Assembly: GCF_937616625.2 (NCBI RefSeq)
Contig: NC_065570.1
Location: forward strand, 37,889,665-37,953,664
Direction of reading: 5' to 3'
Source of the DNA: Mercurialis annua
Taxonomy: Eukaryota; Streptophyta; Magnoliopsida; Malpighiales; Euphorbiaceae
DNA length: 64,000 bases
Part shown: positions 12,118 through 25,300 of the stretch, piece by piece
How positions within the stretch are numbered: the first letter of the stretch is position 1
How the letters are laid out: each line of letters begins with the position of its first letter
Translations under genes and position numbers: made by a program
The notes under the pieces: generated by a model
Told to the model about the DNA's origin: nothing
Databases searched by the model: none
The model's input: the letters and a program-made list of their open reading frames with translations, nothing else

Positions 12118-13157
12118 TTACCTATGCATGGTTAGATTATATTACGCAAAGTCTGCGTGAAAAGTGACAGTAGATTAGTATGTAGTATCTCAAGTCTTTT
12201 TAACGCGTCGTTCCGATTACCTAGGCATGCTTAGGTTATTTTACGCAAAGTGTGCGTGAAAAGTGACGCTAGATTGGTATGACGCGTTTCAAGTCTCTTT
12301 AATACGTATTCCGATTACCTAAGCATGGTTAGATTATATTATGTAAAGTGTGGGTAAAAAGTGACGCTAGATTAGTATGTCGCGTCTCCGGTCTCTTTAA
12401 CCCGACTTTCCGATTACGTAAGCATGGTTAGGTAATATTACGCAAAGTGTGCGGGAAAAGTGACGCTAGATTAATATGTCGCTATTCAAGTCTCTTTGAT
12501 GCGTCGTTCCGATTACCTAAGCATGGTTAGGTGATATTACGCAAAGCGTGCGTAAAAAGTGACGCTATATTAGTATGGCGCGTTTCAAGTCTCTATAACG
12601 CGTCGTTTTGATTACTAAGCTTATGTCGCGTCACAAGAGTCTCTAATGCGTCATTCTGATTACCTAAGCATGGTTAGATTATATTACGCAAAGTGTGCGT
12701 GAAAAGTGACGATAGATTAGTATGTAGCATCTCAAGTCTTTTTAACGCGTCGTTCCGATTACCTAGGCATGTTTAGGTTATTTTACGCAAAGTGTGCGTG
12801 CAAAGTGACGCTAGATTGGTATGACGCGTCTCAAGTCTCTTTAATACGTATTCCGATTACCTAAGCATTGTTAGGTTATATTACGTAAAGTGGGCATGAA
12901 AAGTGACGCTAGATTAGTATGTCGCGTCTCAAGTCTCTTTAACGCGACTGTCCGATTACATAAGCATGGTTAGGTAATATTACGCAAAGTGTACGGAAAA
13001 AGTGACGCTAGATTAATATGTCGCTAGTCAAGTCTCTTTGATGCGTCGTTCCGATTACCTAAGCATGGTTAGGTGATATTACGCAAAGCGTGCGTAAAAA
13101 GTGACGCTATATTAGTATGGCGTGTTTCAAGTCTCTTTAACGCGTCGTTTCGATTAC
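12118..13157 (+). repeat. Two tandem ~540-bp higher-order satellite units
   Basis: 12118-12657 and 12658-13157 carry the same ordered set of variant monomers: first AGTATGTAG(T/C)ATCTC, then a GATTACCTAGGCATG monomer, then AGATTGGTATGACGCG, then TTAATACGTATTCC, then a CGACT monomer, then a TCGCTA monomer, then AAAGCGTGCGTAAAAAG. This shared order shows duplication of a multi-monomer block, not only single monomers. Confidence 0.8.
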
Positions 13158-16100
13158 CTAAGCATGGTTAGGTTATATTACGTAAAGTGACTGTGGAAAG
13201 GGACGCTAGATTAGTATGTCGTGTCTCAAGTCTCTTAATGCGTCTTTCCAATTACGTAAGCATGGTTAGGTTATTTTACGCAAAGTGTGCGTGAAAAGTG
13301 ACGCTAGATTAATATGTCGCGTCTCAAGTCTCTTTAACACGTGTTCCGATTAATTAAGCATTGTTAGGATATATTATGCAAAGTGTGCGTGAAAACTGAC
13401 GCTAGATGAGTTTGTCGCGTCTGAAGTCTCTTTAACGCGTCGTTCTGATTACCTAAGAACCATGGTTAGGTTATACTAAGAAAATTGTGCGTGAAAAGTG
13501 ACGCTAGATTAGTATGTCACGTCTCAAGTCTCTGTAACGCGTCGTTTTGATTACCTAAGCATGGGTAGGTTATATTACGCAAAGTGTGCGTGAAAAGTGA
13601 CGTTTGATTAGTATGTCGCGTCTCAAGTCTCTTTATCGCTTCGTTCCGATTACCTAAGCATGGCTAGGTAAAAATACGCAAAGTGCGCGTGAAAAGTGAC
13701 GCTAGATTAGTATATCGCGTCTGACGTCTCTTTAACTGTCGTTCCGATTACCTAAGGATGGTTAGGTTATATTACGCAAAGTGTGTGTGAAAAGTGACGC
13801 TAGATTAGTATGTCGCGTCTCAAGTCTCTCTAACGCGTAGTTCCTATCACCTAAGCCTGGTTTATTTTACGCAAAGTGTGCGTGAAAAGTGACGCTAGAT
13901 TAGTATGTCGCGTCTCCAGTGTCTATTAGGCGCCGTTCGATTACCTATTCATGGTTAGGTTATATTACGCAAAGTGTGCGTGAAAAGTAACAATAGATTA
14001 GTATGACGCATCTTAAGTCTCTTTAACCCGTCGTTTCGATTACCTAAGCATGGTTCGGTTATAGTACGCAAGGTGTGCGTGAAAACAGTTGCTAGGTTAG
14101 TATGTCGTGTCTCAAGTCTCATTAATGCGTCGTTCTGATTGCCTAAGCATGGTTAGGTTTAGATTAGTATGTCGCGTCTTAAGTCTCTTTAACGCATCGT
14201 TTCGATTACCTAAGCATGGTTAGGTTTAGATCACCATGCTTATCTTAAGTCTCTTTAAGGCGTCGTTCCGATTACCCATGGTTTAGTTATATTAAGCAAA
14301 GCGTGCTTAAAAAAAGTGACGCTAGATTAGTATGATGCGTTTCAAGTCTCTTTAACGCGTCATTTTGATTACCGAAACATGGTTAGGTTATATTACATAC
14401 AGTATGCGTGAAAAGTGACGCTAGATTAGTATGTCGTGTCTCAAGTCTCTTTAACGCGTCATTCCGATTACCTAAGCATGATTACGTAAGTGTGCGTGAA
14501 GAGTGACGCCAGATCAAGATGTCCCTACTCAAGTCTCTTTAACGCGTTGTTCTGATTTCCTAAGCATGGTTAGGTTATATGACGCAAAAAGTGCGTGAAA
14601 AGTGACGCTAAATTTAGTATGTCGCGTTTCAAGTCTCTTTAAGTAGTCGTTCCGAAAGCATGGTTAGGTTATATTACGCAAATTATGCGTAAAAGTGACG
14701 CTAGATTTGTATGGCGCGTCTCAAGTCTCATTAACGCGTCGTTTCGATTACCATGCTTATGTCGCGCCACAAGTCTCTCTAACGCGCTGTTCCAATTACC
14801 TAAGCATGGTTTAGTTATATTACTCAAAGTGTGCGTAAAAAGTGACGCTAGATTAGTATGTCGCATCACCAGTCTCTTTAACGCGTCGTTCCGATTACCT
14901 AAGCATGGTTAGGTTATATTACGCAATGTTTGCGTGAAAAGGGATAATAGATTAGTATGTCGCGTCGTAAGTCTCTTTAGCGTGTCGTTTCGATTACCAT
15001 ATTTATGTCGCGTCACAAGTCTCTCTAACGCGTCGTTCCGATTACCTAAGCATGGTTAGGTTATATTACACAAAGTGTGCGTGAAAAGTGAAAATAGATT
15101 AGTATGTTACGTCTCAAGTCTCTTTAACGCGTTGTTCCTATTTCCTAAGCATGGTTAGGTTATATTACGCAAAGAGTGCGTGAATAATTACGCTAGATTA
15201 GTATGTCGCGTCTCAAGTATTTTTAAGGTGTCGTTCCGATTACCTAAGCATGGTTAGGTTATATTATACAAAGTGTGAGTCAAAAGTGACGCTAAATTAG
15301 TATGGCGCGACTCAAGTGACTTTAACGCGCCGTTCGGATTACCTAGGCATGGTTAGGTTATATTACGCAAAGTGTGCATAAAAAGTGACGCTAGATAAGT
15401 ATACCGCGTCACAAGTCTCTCTAACGCATTGTTCCAATTACCTAAGCATGGTTATGTTATTACGCAAAGTGTGCTTGAAAAGTGACAATAGGATGTCGCA
15501 TTTAGAGTCTATTTAATGCGTCGTTTCGATTACCTAAGCCGTTATATAACGCAACGCGTGCGTGAAAAGTGACAATAGATTAGTATTGCGCGTCTCAATT
15601 CTCTTTAGCGTGTGGTTCCGATTATCTAAGCATGGTCAGGTTATTTTACGCAAAGTGTGCCTGACAAGTGACGCTAGATTAACATGTCGCGTCTCAAGTC
15701 ACTTTAACTCGTCGTTTGGATTATGCTTATGTTGCGTCACAAGTCTCTCTGACGCGTCGTTTTGATTACCTAAGAATGGTTAGGTCATATTATGCAAAGT
15801 ATGCGTGAAAAATGACAATAGAATAGTATGTCTCGTCTCACGTCTATTTAACGCGTTGTTCCGATTACCTAATCATGGTTAGGTTATATTATGCAAAGTG
15901 TGCGTGAAACGTTACGCTAGATAAGTATGTCGTGTCTCAATTCTCTTTAACGGGTTGTTCTGATTACCTAAGCATGGATAGGTCATATTACGTAAAGTGT
16001 GCGTGAAAAGTAACAATAAATTAGTAATTTCCCGTCACACGTCTATTTAACGCGCCGTTCCGATAACCTAAGCAAGGTTTGGTCATATTACGCAAAGTGT

Positions 16101-19100
16101 GCGTGAAACGTTACGCTAAATAAGTATGTCGCGACTCAGTTCTCTTTAATGCGTTGTTCTGATTACCTAAACATGGTTAGTTTATATTACGCAAACTGTG
16201 CGTGAAAAGTAACAGTAAATCAGTATGTCACGTCACACTTCAATTTAACGCGTCGTTCCGATTACCTAAGCATGGTTTGGTTATATTACGCAAAGTGTGC
16301 GTGGAAAGTTACGCTAGATTAATATGTCGCGTTTTAATTCTCTTCAACGCGTTGTACTGATTAGCTAAGCATGGTTAGGTTAGGTTACGCAGAGTGTCGT
16401 GAAAAGTGACGCTAGATTAGTATGTCACGTCTTAAGTCTCTTTTACGCGTCTTTCCGATTACCTAATCATGGTTAGGTTGTATTACGCAAAGTGTGCGTG
16501 AAGAGGGACGTTAGATTAGTATGGCGCGTCTCAAGTCTCTTTATCGCGTGTTCCGATTACCTAAGAATATTTAGATTATATTACGCTAAGTGTGAGTATG
16601 TAGTGTCTCAACTCTTTTTCATGCGTCGTTCCAACTACCTAAGCATGGTTAGGTTATATTACGCAAAGTGTGCGTGAAAAGTGACAATAGATCACTATGT
16701 CGCGTCTCAAGTCTCTTTAACGCGTCGTTACGATTACCTAAGCGTGGTTAAGTAATATTGTGCAATGTGTGCGTGAAACCTGTTGCTAGGTTAGAATGTC
16801 GCGTCTCAAGTCTCTTTAACGCGTCGTTCCGATTACCTAAGCATGGTTAGGTTATATTATGCAAAATGTGAGTGAAAAGTGATGCTAGATTAGTATGTGG
16901 CGTCTCAAGTGTCTTTAACGCGTCGTTCCGATTACCTAAGCATGGTTAGTTTATATTAAGCAAAGCGTGCGTAAAAAGTGACGCTAAATTAGTACTGCGC
17001 GTTTCAAGTCTCTTTAATGCGTCGTTTCGATTATCATGCTTATGTCGTGTCACAAGTGTCTCTAATGCGTCGTTCTGATTACCTAAGCATGGTTAGGTTA
17101 TATTACGCAAAGTGTGCTTGAAAAGTGAAAACAGATTAGTATGTCGCATCTGATGTCTCTTTAACGCGTCATTCCGATTACCTAAGCATGGTTAGGTTAT
17201 TTTACACAAAGTGTGTGTGAAAAGTGACGCTAGGTTTGTATGTCGCGTCTGAAGTCCCTTTAACGCGTGTTCTGATTATCTAAGCATGTTTAGGTTATAC
17301 AACACAAAGTGTGCGTGTAATGTGATGCTAGATTTGTATGTCATGTCTCAAGTCTGTTTAACGCGTCGTTCCCATTACCAAAGCATGGTTATGTTATATT
17401 ATGCCAATGGCGCGTTAAGTCGCTAGATTAGTATGTCGCGTCACAAGTATCCTTAACGCGTTATTACGATTACTTAAGCATGGTTAAGTTATATTACACA
17501 AAGTGTGATTAAAAAGTGACTTTAGATTAGTATGGCGCGTCTCAAGTCTCTTTATCGTATCGTTTCGATTACCATGCTTATGTCACTTTACAAGTCTCTC
17601 TAACACGTCGTTCCGATTACCAAAGCATGGTTAGGTTGTATTACGCAAAGTGTGCGTAAAAAGTGAAAATAGATTAGTATGTAACGATAAATTAGTATGT
17701 CATGTCTCAAGTCAATTTAACGTGTCGTTTCAATTACCTAACCAGGGTTAGGTTATATTACGCAAAGTGTGCGTGAAACATAACGCTAGATTCGTATGTT
17801 GCATCTCAATTCTCTTTAAAGTGTTGTTCCGATTAACTAAGCATGGTTAGCTATCTTACAAAAAGTGTGCGTGAAAAGTGACACTAGATTAGTATATCGC
17901 GTCTTAAGTCTCTTTAACGCATCGTTTCGATTACCATGCTTATCTCGCGTCACAAGTCACTTTAACGCGTCTTTCTGATTTCCTAAGTATGGTTAGGTTA
18001 TATTACGCAAAGTTTTCATGAAAATTTACGCTAGATTAGTATGTCGCGTCTCAAGTCTCTCTAACGCGTCGTTCCTATTTCCTAAGCATGGTTAAGTTAT
18101 ATTATGCAAAGTGTGTGTGAAACGTGACGCTAGATTAGTACCTCACGTCTTAAGTCTCTCTAATGCGTCGTTCCGATTTCTAAGCGTGGTAAGGTTATAT
18201 TACGCAAAGTGTGCGAAAAAAGTGGCGCTAGATTAGTATTACGCTTCTCAAGTCACTGTAACGCGTCGTTTCGATTAGCATGCCTATGTCGCGTCATAAG
18301 TCTCTCTAACGTGTCGTTCAGATTATCTAAGCATGGTTGGGTTGTATAACTTAACGTGTGCGTGAAAAATGACAATAGATTAGTATGTCGCATCTCAAGT
18401 CTATTTAACGCGTCGTTCCGATTACCTAGGCATCGTTAGGTTACATTACGCAAAGTGTGCGTGAAAAATGACAATTGATTATAGTATGTCGCTTATCAAG
18501 TCTATTTAACGCGTCGTTCCGATTACCTTAGCATAGTTAGGTTATATTACGCAAAGTGTGCATTAAAAGTGACGTTAGATTAGTATGTCGCGTTTTAAGT
18601 CTCTTTAACGCGTCGTTTCAATTACCATGCTTATGTCGCGTCATAAGTCACTCTAACGCGTCATTCCGATTACCTATGCATAGTTAGATTATAGTATGTC
18701 GCATCTAAATTCTCTTTAACGAGTTGTTCTGATTACTTAAGCATGGTTATGTTATATAATGGAAAGAGTGCATGAAAAATGACGCTAGATTAGTATATTG
18801 TGTCTCAAGTCTCCTTTACGCGTCGTTCGGATTATCTAAGCATGGTTAGGTTATACTACACAAGGTGTGCGTGAAAAAGTGACGCTAGATTAGTATGTCG
18901 TGTCTCAAGTCTCTTTAACGTGTCGTTCTTATTACCTAAGCATGGTTATGTTATATTGAGCAAGGTGTACGTGAAAAGTGACACTAGATTAGTATGTTGC
19001 GTCTCAAGGCTCTTTATCGCGTCGTTCCGATTAACTAAGCATGGTTAAGGTTAAATTACGCAAAGTGTGCGTGAAAAGTGACGCTAGATTAGTATGTCGC

Positions 19101-20108
19101 GTCCGAAGGCTCTTTAACGCGTCGTTTCGATTACCATGCTTATGTGGCGTCACAAGTCTCTCTCACGCGTCATTCCGATTACCTAAGTATGGTTAGGTTA
19201 TATTACGCAGAGTATGCGTGAAAAGTAACAATAAATAAGTATGTCGTGTCTCTAGTCAATGTAACGCGTCGTTGCAATTACCTAACCCTGGTTTGGTTAT
19301 ATTACACAAAGTGTACGTGAAAAGTGACGCTAGATTAGGGTGTCGCCTCTCAATTTTCTTTATCTCGTTGTAACGATTATATAAGCATGGTAGGTTATAT
19401 TACGAAAAGTGTGCGTGAAAAGGGATGCTACATTAGTATGTCGTGTCTCAAGTCTCTTTAACGCGTTGTTTCGATTACCATGCTTATCACACGTCACAAC
19501 TCTCTTTAACGCGTCGTTCCGATTACCTAAGTATGGTTAGGTTATATTATGCAAGTGTTCATGAAAAGTGACGTTAGATTAATATGTCGTGTCTCAACTC
19601 TCTCTAACGCGTGGTTCCTACTTTCTTAGCATGGTGACGTAAAGTGTGCGTGAAAATTGACGCTAGATTAGTACGTCGCTTCTCAAGTCCTTCTAATGCG
19701 CCGTTCCGATTTCTACGCATGGTTAGGTTATATTACGCATAGTTTTCGAAACAAGTGACGCTAGATTAGTATTACGCGTCTCAAGTCTCTATAACGCGTC
19801 ATTTCCGATTACCATGCCTATATCACGTCACAAGTCTCTCTAACGCGTCGTTCCGATTACCTAAGCATGGTTAGGTTAATATGTCGTGTTTCAAGTCTCT
19901 TTAACGCATCGTTTCGATTACCATGCTTCTGTCGCATCACAAGTCTCTCTAACGCGTCGTTCCGATTACCTAAGCATCTTTAGATTTTATTACGCAAAGT
20001 GTGCGTGAAAAGTAACAATAGATTAGTATGTCGCGTTTAAAGTCTCTTTAACGCGTCGTTTCGATTACCTAAGCATGGTTAGGTTATATTACGCAAAGAG
20101 TGCGTGAA

Positions 20109-20113
20109 AAGTG
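20109..20113. repeat. Target site duplication AAGTG, left (element 1)
   Basis: The five bases AAGTG precede the LTR boundary and are repeated at 29494-29498 after the other LTR. They come from the satellite motif GAAAAGTGACGC, so the insertion was into a monomer. Confidence 0.93.
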
Positions 20114-22101
20114 TGTTGGCGCAGCGGGAGGCGCGGGTCCGAATCGTATATTTCAATTCAAAATCGAAATTCCAACAATCCGGATCCTAAAGTTGATCAT
20201 ATCAACAACAAATGGATCGTCGTATCATTTATTAATTAAAGCACGCATCTAGGAATCGTAAGAAGAATACCTATGTCGATTCTCCAACGATTCTTGTAGT
20301 CCCGAAAGTACGGCGACCTCAAGCTCGTCCACACGAGTATGCGTCCGATTGAATCCTCGCCTTGAAGTAATCCTGCAAGAGTTCCTCTTGCCGAGCAGCC
20401 CTAAGCTCAAACTCTCGCCGCGATCACTACCTTGCTCGGATGTATGAAAAACGTCGCCAAGTTTTTCCCGTGATTGATGAATACTTGAACTCCTTCAAGT
20501 GCTTTCTCTCTCTACAACTTTGTAGTGAGATGTGTGTTGTGTGGTGTTTTGAAATGAGTAAGGACATGCTCTATTTATAGGCTAGAGCATGCCTTAAGAA
20601 TGCAACACCTTGCATGCTAGGTGTCACACACCAAGCAAAGGTGTTGCCACCACATGACACCTTTCATGTGGTGACATATCATAGGTGACATCATATAGGT
20701 GATGTCATCATATGACATCCCATATATGACATAAGCTTATCTCATCATCACCATGACATCATCATTCCATTAACTTATGATTAGTGCTTTAAGTATCATT
20801 AACTACACTAATTAATTACTTAAGCCTTCTAATCATAAACCTTGGTTAAAATATAATTAGGTTCCTACTAATTTATAACTCTTATAAATTAGTCCCTAAT
20901 TAACTTGGACATAGTACAATTAGGTTCTTACTAATTTATAACTCTTACAAATTAGTCCTTAATTTGTACTTGTTTTTCATCTTAGATTAATTTCCGAGAT
21001 ATGCTAGTATCTATATGAAATCGATCTTTCGTAAACTCAATCGGTTGCACACTCTATTGTGTGTGACTAACTAGGTTCACATCTATATGGCAACGAGAGA
21101 CATAAGAAATACATTTCTTATATTAAATAATTAAATCCCATTTAATTATTAATTCTCGTAGATCGAGAGTGACGTCTAGCAACATATCACGACCCCCAAA
21201 TAGAGATGAATGTTTCGATGCATTCTTTATGAACCATTGTTCATAATACCGTACACTCAAAATTCCCTTCATCTAAGATTCCAATCTCGACTAGTGTCAC
21301 ATTTAAGTCAAACACTGTTTGTCTTGATCATATGACCTCATCTCTCAGTTCTAATTCTTGATAAATATGACTTCCACTAGAAACAACTTTCTATGTAAGT
21401 CATATACACCTGCGCAGGTTTTTATCATCCATCAAGAACAATTTGAGATAGCATAGAATCTTGTCTCCGTTCATCCAGAGTGATGAATCCTTTCTAGGTT
21501 AAACCCCTATCTCCATATGCAACTAATTAGAGCCAACACATCCCGCGGCCCTAGCTCATGAAAGATCTAGAGTTAAGGAGTATCAAACTCTAATCACCTA
21601 TATACAAGATAGTGTCACCGCAAGTCAAAGGACATATGTACAATTATGAACTAGATGACATTAAATTGACTTTAATGAATTACCATGTATAAGTCATCTA
21701 GCGTCACTTGTTCGACTCACTCAACAACTTGAGTGTCCACATGTTTATTCTGATCCCCATCAAGTAGTATGAGACTCACTACTTCCTTTAATTAGTAACT
21801 CTTTACTAATCATGAGAATAAACAGAGGTGACGATCTTTCCGGGATAATGCGATGCCCTTATTCGTAGGACCCCATCGATCGTGAACGATAATTTCGATC
21901 ACTTGTATAATAGAATCTGTCACTCATATTCTTACTACCTTAAGAATAGATTCTATCACAATGTGATAAGGACAATATGTATTAAATAAACACTTAGTTG
22001 ATGAGACACTTAGTTCAAATAAAAACATATATATCATTGCCAATGGGATTTGTTTATACAAGAATAAATACGAAATGGCCCTAGGGCACAAACTACTAAC
22101 A
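20114..22101 (-). repeat. 3' LTR of element 1
   Basis: 1988 bp, same length as the partner at 27506-29493. It lies next to the polypurine tract, which identifies it as the 3' LTR. Differences from the partner that I can see are near 20679-20682, 20803, 21197, 21303-21304, 21847 and 21897. Confidence 0.95.
20571..20580 (-). promoter_or_regulatory. TATA box in 3' LTR of element 1
   Basis: On the minus strand the sequence is CTATAAATAG, a strong plant TATA box, about 1.5 kb into the LTR. The same motif sits at the matching place in every related LTR of the window. Confidence 0.7.
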
Positions 22102-22113
22102 ATCTCCCACTTG
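22102..22113 (-). other. Polypurine tract of element 1
   Basis: The minus strand reads CAAGTGGGAGAT directly before the 3' LTR start TGTTAG. This is the usual polypurine tract of plant copia elements, the plus-strand DNA primer. Confidence 0.88.
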
Positions 22114-22115
22114 CA

Positions 22116-22370
22116 CTAGTGCCATTGGCTACTATATCTAAGCCCCATCTTCTCAAGATGTAAATCTAATTGACTCTGGGTCATGGGCTTTGTCAGTGGG
22201 TCAGCCGTGTTTTCGGCTGATGCTATCTTTTGGAGAGACACATCTCCTTTTCCAACAATTTCTCGGATAATATGATATCGCCTTTCTATGTGTTTGGATT
22301 TTTGGTGAGACCGGGGTTCCTTTGCCTGGGCTATAGCACCATTGTTGTCGCAGAAAAGAGGAATTGCGGA
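22116..22370 (-). pseudogene. C-terminal RNase H segment of element 1 gag-pol, downstream of in-frame TAG
   Basis: Directly after the TAG at 22371-22373 the same frame stays open for 84 codons to a TAG at 22116-22118. The peptide has PLFCDNNGAIAQAKEPRSHQ, the third catalytic Asp region of copia RNase H, then KSKHIERRYHIIRE and NTADPLTKP, the conserved C-terminal signature. So the break in the polyprotein is one codon, not a frameshift or deletion. The segment has no start of its own and would be made only by readthrough, or not at all. Confidence 0.9.
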
Positions 22371-25300
22371 CTAAATGGTAGGAACAACATCAAGTTCAGA
22401 AACAAACTTTTTAATCCAAACAGCTTCCTTTGCAGCATCTGATGCCGCAATATACTCGGCTTCTGTAGTGGAATCTGCAGTGGTTTCTTGTTTGGAACTC
22501 TTCCAACTCACTGCTCCTCCATTACACGTGAATACGAATCCAGATATAGACTTACGATCGTCTATATCTGATTGAAAATCAGAATCTGTAAAGCCATCTA
22601 TTTTAAGATCACCTCCTCCATATGTTAAGACCATATCTTTAGTTCTTCTCAAGTACTTAAAGATATTCTTAACCGTCATCCAGTGTTCTGAACCTGGATT
22701 GGATTGATATCTGCTAGTCAAACTAACTGCATAGGCAATATCTGGCCGCGTACACAACATAGCGTACATAAGACTACCGATTGCCGAAGCATATGGTATC
22801 TTTGCCATTTCATCTCTTTCTTCAGAAGTCTTTGGAGACATTTCTTTCGAAAGGTGAATTCCATGCCTAACAGGAATCAATCCTCTCTTAGAATTTTCCA
22901 TATTGAACTTTTTCAATATCTTTTCTAAGTAGAGCCTTTGGGAGAGACCAATCATTCTCTTAGATCTATCTCTATAGAGTCTAATGCCGAGAATGTAAGT
23001 CGCTTCTCCGAGGTCTTTCATGGAAAAAGTTTTGGACAACCAAAGCTTTACAGAGGTTAACATACCGACATCATTTCCTATTAGTAAAATATCATCTACG
23101 TATAAGACTAGGAAAGTAATTGCACTCCCACTAACCTTCTTGTAAACACATGGTTCATCTTCGTTTTTGATAAACTCGTAACTCTTTACAGCTTCATCAA
23201 AACGACGATTCCAACTTCTCGAAGCTTGCTTCAATCCATATATGGATCGTTTTAGTTTACACACCTTGGAACCTTCTTCGGATACAAAACCCTTAGGTTG
23301 TTCCATATAGATTTCCTCCTCAATATGTCCATTAAGGAATGCGGTCTTGACATCCATTTGCCAAACCTCATAATCTAAATGTGCAGCTATGGCAAGAAGA
23401 ATCCGGATGGACTTAAGCATGGCTACCGGCGAGAAAGTCTCTTCATAATCGACTCCTTGCCTCTGGCGAAACCCTTTCGCAACAAGCCTAGCTTTAAAAG
23501 TTTCCACTTTTCCATCAGCACCAAGTTTACGCTTGAAGATCCATTTGTTCCCTATTGGTATAATTCCTTCGGGTGGATCAACTAGCTCCCATACTTGGTT
23601 ACTGTACATGGAATCCATTTCGGATTTCATAGCTTCAAGCCATCTTGAAGAATCTATATCACATATAGCTTCCTCATAAGTAGAGGGATCAACTATTTGA
23701 TCATTTTCTTCATGAATGAACAACTCTTGTATATCATGAAGAAAACCATATCTCTCTGGTGGATGAGATACCCTACTTGATCTTCGAGGTGTTTCTGTAG
23801 ATTTTACTAATTCTGGTTCACTATGGGTTTTATCAAACTCCATTGTATCATTTTGTTGGTCTTTAGATGACTCCTCATCTAATTCTATATTCCTTCCTTT
23901 GCCCCCTTCTTGAATAAACTCTTTTTCAAGAAATTGGGCATCCCGACTAACCTTAATGGTTTGTTCGGATGGAATATAGAAATAATATCCTAAACTGTCT
24001 TTAGGATAACCAACGAACCTTCCCATGATTGATCTCGATTCCAACTTGTCGGTTATCAACTTTTTAATATATGCCGAACATCCCCAAATCTTAATATGCT
24101 TAAGACTTGGTTCCTTACCATACCATATCGCATACAGTATTCTCGGAGTCGATTTAGTTGGAACTCGATTTAGAATATAATTTGCGCTAAGAAGTGCATG
24201 ACCCCATAATGAAATGGGTAAATCAGTATAGCTCATCATTGATCGTACCATGTCTAACAATGTACGATTCCTCCGTTCTGATACACCATTCAATTGTGGT
24301 GTTCCCGGAGGAGTCAGTTGGGAAATAATACCGCATTCTTTTAAGAATGTACCAAATTCCGTACTCAAGTATTCACCTCCTCGATCAGATCGAAGGATTT
24401 TAATACTTTTTCCAATTTGTTTTTCTACTTCATTTTTGAAATCTTTGAATTTTTCAAAAGCTTCACTCTTGTTCTTCATAAGAACAACATATCCATACCG
24501 TGATAAATCATCGGTGAAGGTAATGAAGTATAAATAACCACCTCGTGCCATTTCTTTAAATGGTCCACATACATCACTATGTATGATCTCCAAAACATCT
24601 TTGGCTCTACCACTTTGTCCAACAAAGGGTGATCGGGTCATCTTGCCTTTAAGACATGACTCACAAGTCGAAATTGATGCAGAATCAAGATTGCTCAATA
24701 TTCCCATCTTATCCAACTTGTTAAGTCTATCTTCCGCAATATGTCCTAATCGTAAGTGCCAAAGTTGTTTCGAGGTTTGATTACTTACGGTATTTATTTC
24801 TATAACATTATTTGTATTACGAGCATCTTCATTTATACAATAAAGACCATTTTGTACATAACCATAACCAACGATTGCATTATTATAGATAATTTTACAA
24901 ACATCCTTTGTAAATAGAAAATCATATCCTAATCTTGTCATACAAGAAATAGACATGATATTTCTATAAGCGTTCGGTAAGTACAAAACATTGTTCAAAT
25001 ACAAAACATGCTTATACAACAAAATAGAAGACGATCCTATAGCTTTAGCCGCAACACTTGCGTTATTTCCAAGCTTCAAGATCACTTCATCCTTGTCCAA
25101 CTTCCTCTCATTTGCTAGATCCTGTAAGGATGAACAAATGTGAGAACTAGCTCCGGTATCTAATACCCAAGCTTTGGACGAGCTATCGTTATTGGAATTG
25201 AAAGAACAAGAAATAGACATACCCTCACCGAGACTTTCATTCTTCTTGTTCTTGCCCTTAAATTCCTTATACTTGGGGCAATTTCGTTTCCAATGTCCCT

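Larger units (their letters stand above)
1944..20113 (+). repeat. 99-bp satellite array, main forward block
   Basis: About 18 kb of head-to-tail monomers. The consensus runs ACCTAAGCATGGTTAGG, then a TTATATTACGCAAAGTG part, a TGCGTGAAAAGTGACGC part, CTAGATTAGTATGTCGCG, TCTCAAGTCTCTTTAACG and CGTCGTTCCGATT, 99 bp in total with nine CpG sites. Monomers differ mainly at CpG positions and by small deletions. A shortened ~48-bp monomer (ACCATGCTTATGTCGCG..., lacking the middle) recurs, as at 4425, 7800, 8148, 14990 and 17930. No gene, RNA gene or mobile element was seen inside. Short open frames of 60-100 codons are by-products of the period being 33 codons. Confidence 0.97.

Noticed and set aside
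1944..20113. GGTTAGGTTA inside each monomer resembles telomere repeats
   Set aside because: It occurs once per 99 bp, not in tandem, and the plant telomere unit is TTTAGGG. Likely coincidence.
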